This document shows, one piece after another, positions 42,749-45,146 of a stretch of 45,146 nucleotides of DNA. The stretch is from the NCBI GenBank assembly GCA_014879675.1, contig JACSRQ010000102.1:1-45146 (forward strand), given 5' to 3'. The notes under the pieces are model-generated. The model saw only the letters and a list, made by a program, of their open reading frames with translations. It was not told the origin of the DNA and made no database searches. This stretch comes from Ignavibacteria bacterium. GTDB lineage: Bacteria > Bacteroidota > Ignavibacteria > Tepidaquicellales > OLB5. Position 1 is the stretch's first letter, and each line of letters opens with the position of its first letter. Position numbers and translations under genes: made by a program.

Positions 42749-43786
42749 TTACCTGCGTGGCTTGCGGACAACTATTCTTCGTTTAAACCTGGTTTTTGCT
42801 ACTGTATCAATGGCCGCCACTTTAAGCGCTGATCCTGCGGCATTCGTCATACCTTGTACGGTCCCTGGTTCATCAAACGAGCCTTCGCCTACAAAATTAT
42901 GACCATTCCCGCTTGCGACTTTTTGATAGAAGTATCTTAGCGCCTGGCTATTCGTGATCTTAAGCGGGTGAAATCCGGAAGGATTATCCTCAGACTCTTT
43001 TGAGTACTGTTTACTGATCGCGCCAAAGTGAGAATCATAAAGCAGGAATTTTTTCTTTTCTTCGATCAGCCATTTTTTTCTGCCAAGCTTTTCCTTTACA
43101 TACAGAAGATTTTTCATTGCGAACGATGAGCCTGCCTCCGGGTTGAGAGACATCCGTGCAAGCTGGCGGTTCACACCGATCCTCATAAGCTTATCCTGGA
43201 TCACTTCGTCAGCGAGCTGCGCAGTATTCATTCGATCATCATTCTGTGGGTTATCTTTCATTATCAGAAGCTGAAGTATCTCAAAGCTATCTCTTGTAAA
43301 CCTGAGGTTATTATTCCCAAGCTGAATTACGGTATATGAACCCGGTGCCATATATTCTATTCCAAGAAGCTGCTGTACGAAATAGTACCCATTCCTTGCG
43401 AAGGCTGATTCCACCGGGGTTTGCAGGTATTTATCGTTTGATTCGCCAAGCTCTCTTGCCTTGTTGAACCTATCCCAATTGTAAGGTATCTCAAGTTCCC
43501 GGGCAACTATCTTTATGATCTCTGTATGCTGCCGCCCGCCAAGCAGAAGCTCGCGCACCATCCTTATTTCTCTATCTGTGATATTATAAGCAGCCGCACT
43601 GTAATTCGGGATCTTATATTCGCCGGGTGTATCTTTTTTCATCTCTCTGTAAACGGTTGCCTTGCTGATCCTGTGCCTGTACATAATTTCATCCTTTAAT
43701 ACTTTGAACTCCGATTTATCCTTTTTTGCATGCAGGATTTTTAATCTGTAGATATCTTTTTTTAGTTCTTCATTTACGGGTTTCAT
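42749..43786 (-). CDS. HTH protein of unknown function
   Basis: A 345-residue basic protein. Residues ~30-55 form a helix-turn-helix (EIMYRHRISKATVYREMKK) like a resolvase/transposase or MerR-type HTH. The middle (~125-190) contains 'GNNNLRFTRDSFEILQLLI' and the C-terminal ~300-345 is a basic tail (KTRFKRRIVVRKPRR) likely to contact nucleic acid. No recombinase or nuclease motif is visible. It overlaps the preceding 135-residue gene by 4 bp, so the two act together. Family not recognised. Confidence 0.7.
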   Translation of the reverse strand: MKPVNEELKKDIYRLKILHAKKDKSEFKVLKDEIMYRHRISKATVYREMKKDTPGEYKIPNYSAAAYNITDREIRMVRELLLGGRQHTEIIKIVARELEIPYNWDRFNKARELGESNDKYLQTPVESAFARNGYYFVQQLLGIEYMAPGSYTVIQLGNNNLRFTRDSFEILQLLIMKDNPQNDDRMNTAQLADEVIQDKLMRIGVNRQLARMSLNPEAGSSFAMKNLLYVKEKLGRKKWLIEEKKKFLLYDSHFGAISKQYSKESEDNPSGFHPLKITNSQALRYFYQKVASGNGHNFVGEGSFDEPGTVQGMTNAAGSALKVAAIDTVAKTRFKRRIVVRKPRR

Positions 43787-44190
43787 TTCTTTGCTCCCAA
43801 ATCAAATACCACGGTTTTAGTTTTTTCTGCTTTTGCCAGAGGCAGGTTATGTAATTTTTTGTTTGATCTTAATATGGAATACATTTCCTCCGTTAGTTTC
43901 ACAAAGTCTTTCGCTTTCATTTTATCAAAATGGCAAAGCTTGTACTTTGCAGGGATATTACTTGTTATAGCTCCTTTCGAATAAACTCTGCTGGAAATGA
44001 TCCCAACTATAAACAACAGATTAATGCTAACGGCATCGAGTTGGAATTTTGAAAATGTGACAAGGGATCTTCCTATCAGGATATCTTCTTTTTCAATCTT
44101 ATCAGTATCGATTAATAAGATTTGCTCAAAAGCCTGCATTACAATGGCTGCGATCGTTTTTTTTGCTTTTTTTGTTTTCATGTCGTACAA
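43783..44190 (-). CDS. Small protein of unknown function, partner of the HTH protein
   Basis: About 132-135 residues. The TTG at 44190 and the ATG at 44181 are both possible; the ATG (MKTKKAKKTIAAIVMQ) looks more natural. It has a basic N-terminus, a central mildly hydrophobic stretch (DAVSINLLFIVGIISS) that is too short and polar-flanked to be a sure TM, and a basic C-terminus. First gene of the HTH pair (4-bp overlap). It lies downstream of an AT-rich inverted-repeat region (44248-44318). No known family recognised. Confidence 0.65.
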   Translation of the reverse strand: MYDMKTKKAKKTIAAIVMQAFEQILLIDTDKIEKEDILIGRSLVTFSKFQLDAVSINLLFIVGIISSRVYSKGAITSNIPAKYKLCHFDKMKAKDFVKLTEEMYSILRSNKKLHNLPLAKAEKTKTVVFDLGAKK

Positions 44191-44247
44191 GAGTTTTTAA
44201 TTAGAGTTAGTTTATTCAGGGTTATTTTTCACGATAATGCGGCTATA

Positions 44248-44318
44248 TGCATTATTCATATATACAAATATAATATATGTAATTCGCATATGTATATCAT
44301 CTTATGAATAAAAATGCA
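44248..44318. promoter_or_regulatory. AT-rich inverted repeats upstream of the HTH pair
   Basis: TGCA-TTATTCATA-TATAC on the left (44248-44265) mirrors GTATA-TATGAATAA-TGCA on the right (44292-44318), with short spacers. A TATATTTG on the minus strand (44265-44272) lies between the arms. It could be a promoter-operator for the pair, possibly autoregulated by the HTH protein. Confidence 0.45.
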
Positions 44319-44709
44319 TAATTAACTGTTATTACTGCACTTCAAGCAATATATTTACATATCTTACTAAAATACAGTGTGTTATCGATTTGTTAAGATT
44401 TTTTTGTGCTTGAGGGGCGACTTTCCCTGAAGCGGGAAGCTGGAGATTTCGTACCCTAAGGCTAACTGCTATAGCTATATAAGATTTATCGATTTTAGCC
44501 CAAAAACAGCATTTAAATGACTTAAACCGCATATTTGGGCAGTTTTTAGAGGATTTATGAAATAGGCAGAAAGAAAACAAAAAAAAGTTAATTTTTTTTA
44601 ATTTTTTTCACAAAAAAAGTCAAATGCTATCTGCGTTATATGCTTAACAGATAGCTAACCTAAGTGTAATACAAGCAGAACATTTACCCCCTTTCACCTA
44701 TTTTGTTCC
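44319..44709. other. Gene-free stretch before the rRNA promoter
   Basis: About 390 bp. An 82-residue minus-strand frame crosses it (44332-44580) without domain or start site. A long A/T-homopolymer patch at ~44577-44622 may bend DNA as an UP-like element for the rRNA operon. No gene seen. Confidence 0.4.
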
Positions 44710-44740
44710 TTGACTTTATATCTAAATGCAGGTATCTTTG
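44710..44740 (+). promoter_or_regulatory. rRNA operon promoter
   Basis: TTGACT (44710-44715), 17-nt spacer, TATCTT (44733-44738) fits a sigma-70 consensus, and TTG-N20-TATCTTTG also fits the Bacteroidota -33/-7 type. It is ~175 bp upstream of the mature 16S end, as expected for an rRNA leader, which holds a hairpin (CACGCAAAC/GTTTGTGTG, 44812-44836) likely used in processing. Confidence 0.65.
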
Positions 44741-44914
44741 TAACCCTGATTAATTATACCTGATTCAAAACAATCACACTAAGTATAATTACGTTCTTTC
44801 AACAATTTTAACACGCAAACATATTAAGTTTGTGTGCGTAATTTCTTCTTGAGTTTCATCTATAGATCCAAGCAATTGGGTTAAGTCAAACTCCAAAGTA
44901 TTAAAATAAAATTT

Positions 44915-45146
44915 ACTACGGAGAGTTTGATCCTGGCTCAGGACGAACGTTGGCGGCGTGCTTAATACATGCAAGTCAACTGAAGCACCGGTAGTAATAC
45001 TGGTGTGGAGGTGGCGCACGGGTGAGTAACACGTAGGTAATCTGCCTTCAGGTCTGACATAACCCCGAGAAATCGGGGCTAATAGCAGATGATGCAGCGG
45101 CTTGACATCAAGACAGTTGTTAAAGCTTCGGCGCCTGAAGATGAGC
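44915..45146 (+). rRNA. 16S ribosomal RNA, 5' end (partial)
   Basis: AGAGTTTGATCCTGGCTCAG at 44922-44941 is the universal 16S 5' primer site, followed by GACGAACG, GGCGGCGTGCTTAATACATG and GTGAGTAACACGTAGGTAATCTGC. The mature 5' end is placed ~7 nt upstream by comparison with E. coli numbering. The gene runs off the right end of the window; only ~230 of ~1500 nt are present. Confidence 0.97.

Noticed and set aside
44332-44580. 82-residue minus-strand frame
   Set aside because: Lies in the AT-rich stretch before the rRNA promoter, with no domain or credible start.
44789-45019. 76-residue minus-strand frame
   Set aside because: Antisense to the rRNA leader and 16S gene.

Overview
The window comes from a Bacteroidota/Chlorobi-group bacterium, most likely Ignavibacteria or a close relative. 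Two large secreted proteins end in the NFPNPFNP-type type IX secretion (T9SS) sorting domain typical of that group. A GLPGLI-type protein, DUF3829 and DUF3298 proteins and an S23 four-helix-bundle protein are present. Several promoters fit the Bacteroidota -33/-7 pattern (TTG or TTTG, 19-20 nt, TAnnTTTG). The last ~230 bases are the 5' end of a 16S rRNA gene, which would settle the taxonomy.

Layout. 1-4.0 kb: a helical protein of unknown function, a sphingomyelinase D/GDPD-like protein, a candidate small RNA and a DUF3829 lipoprotein. 4.0-4.7 kb: an S23/IVP four-helix-bundle gene between two inverted arrays of the octamer CCTACTYA. 4.9-12.3 kb, minus strand: an outer-membrane protein, a membrane protein, then a metal-uptake locus (mntR regulator, substrate-binding lipoprotein, ABC ATPase, a permease fused to a DtxR-type repressor, and an Nramp transporter). 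An operator-like palindrome overlaps the mntR promoter. 12.4-18 kb: a DUF3298 protein, an MFS exporter, a lipoprotein glutathione peroxidase and rimO. 17.8-24.6 kb, minus: two exported proteins, a lipoprotein and a TonB-dependent receptor. 25-28 kb, plus: ECF sigma factor, zinc-finger/FecR anti-sigma factor and an intradiol-dioxygenase-like lipoprotein. 28.4-32.6 kb: a Ycf48-repeat T9SS cargo protein and a large HTH plus helical-repeat protein.

32.6-38.2 kb, minus, is a compact DNA-damage-like cluster: umuD, umuC (apparently with a CTG start overlapping the umuD stop), HMCES/YedK, DUF72, an HDAC-like deacetylase, a Nudix hydrolase and a CHAD domain split over two overlapping genes. 38.4-40.8 kb is a two-gene unit of a cytoplasmic trypsin-like protease with zinc ribbon and YbjN-like domain plus a partner. 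41-42.7 kb is a GLPGLI-PNGase F fusion. 42.7-44.2 kb is a two-gene HTH/unknown operon, and the rRNA promoter and 16S gene follow.

The intergenic DNA is unusually structured. There are (i) composite double-hairpin palindromes with cores such as CTTTAG/CTAAAG and mostly ~16-22 nt between the hairpins, clustered at 5.7, 9.5-9.8 and 13.3-13.8 kb and even invading rimO, and (ii) tandem arrays of 7- or 8-mers at gene edges. The octamer arrays that embrace the S23/IVP gene are the best candidate for an undescribed element.
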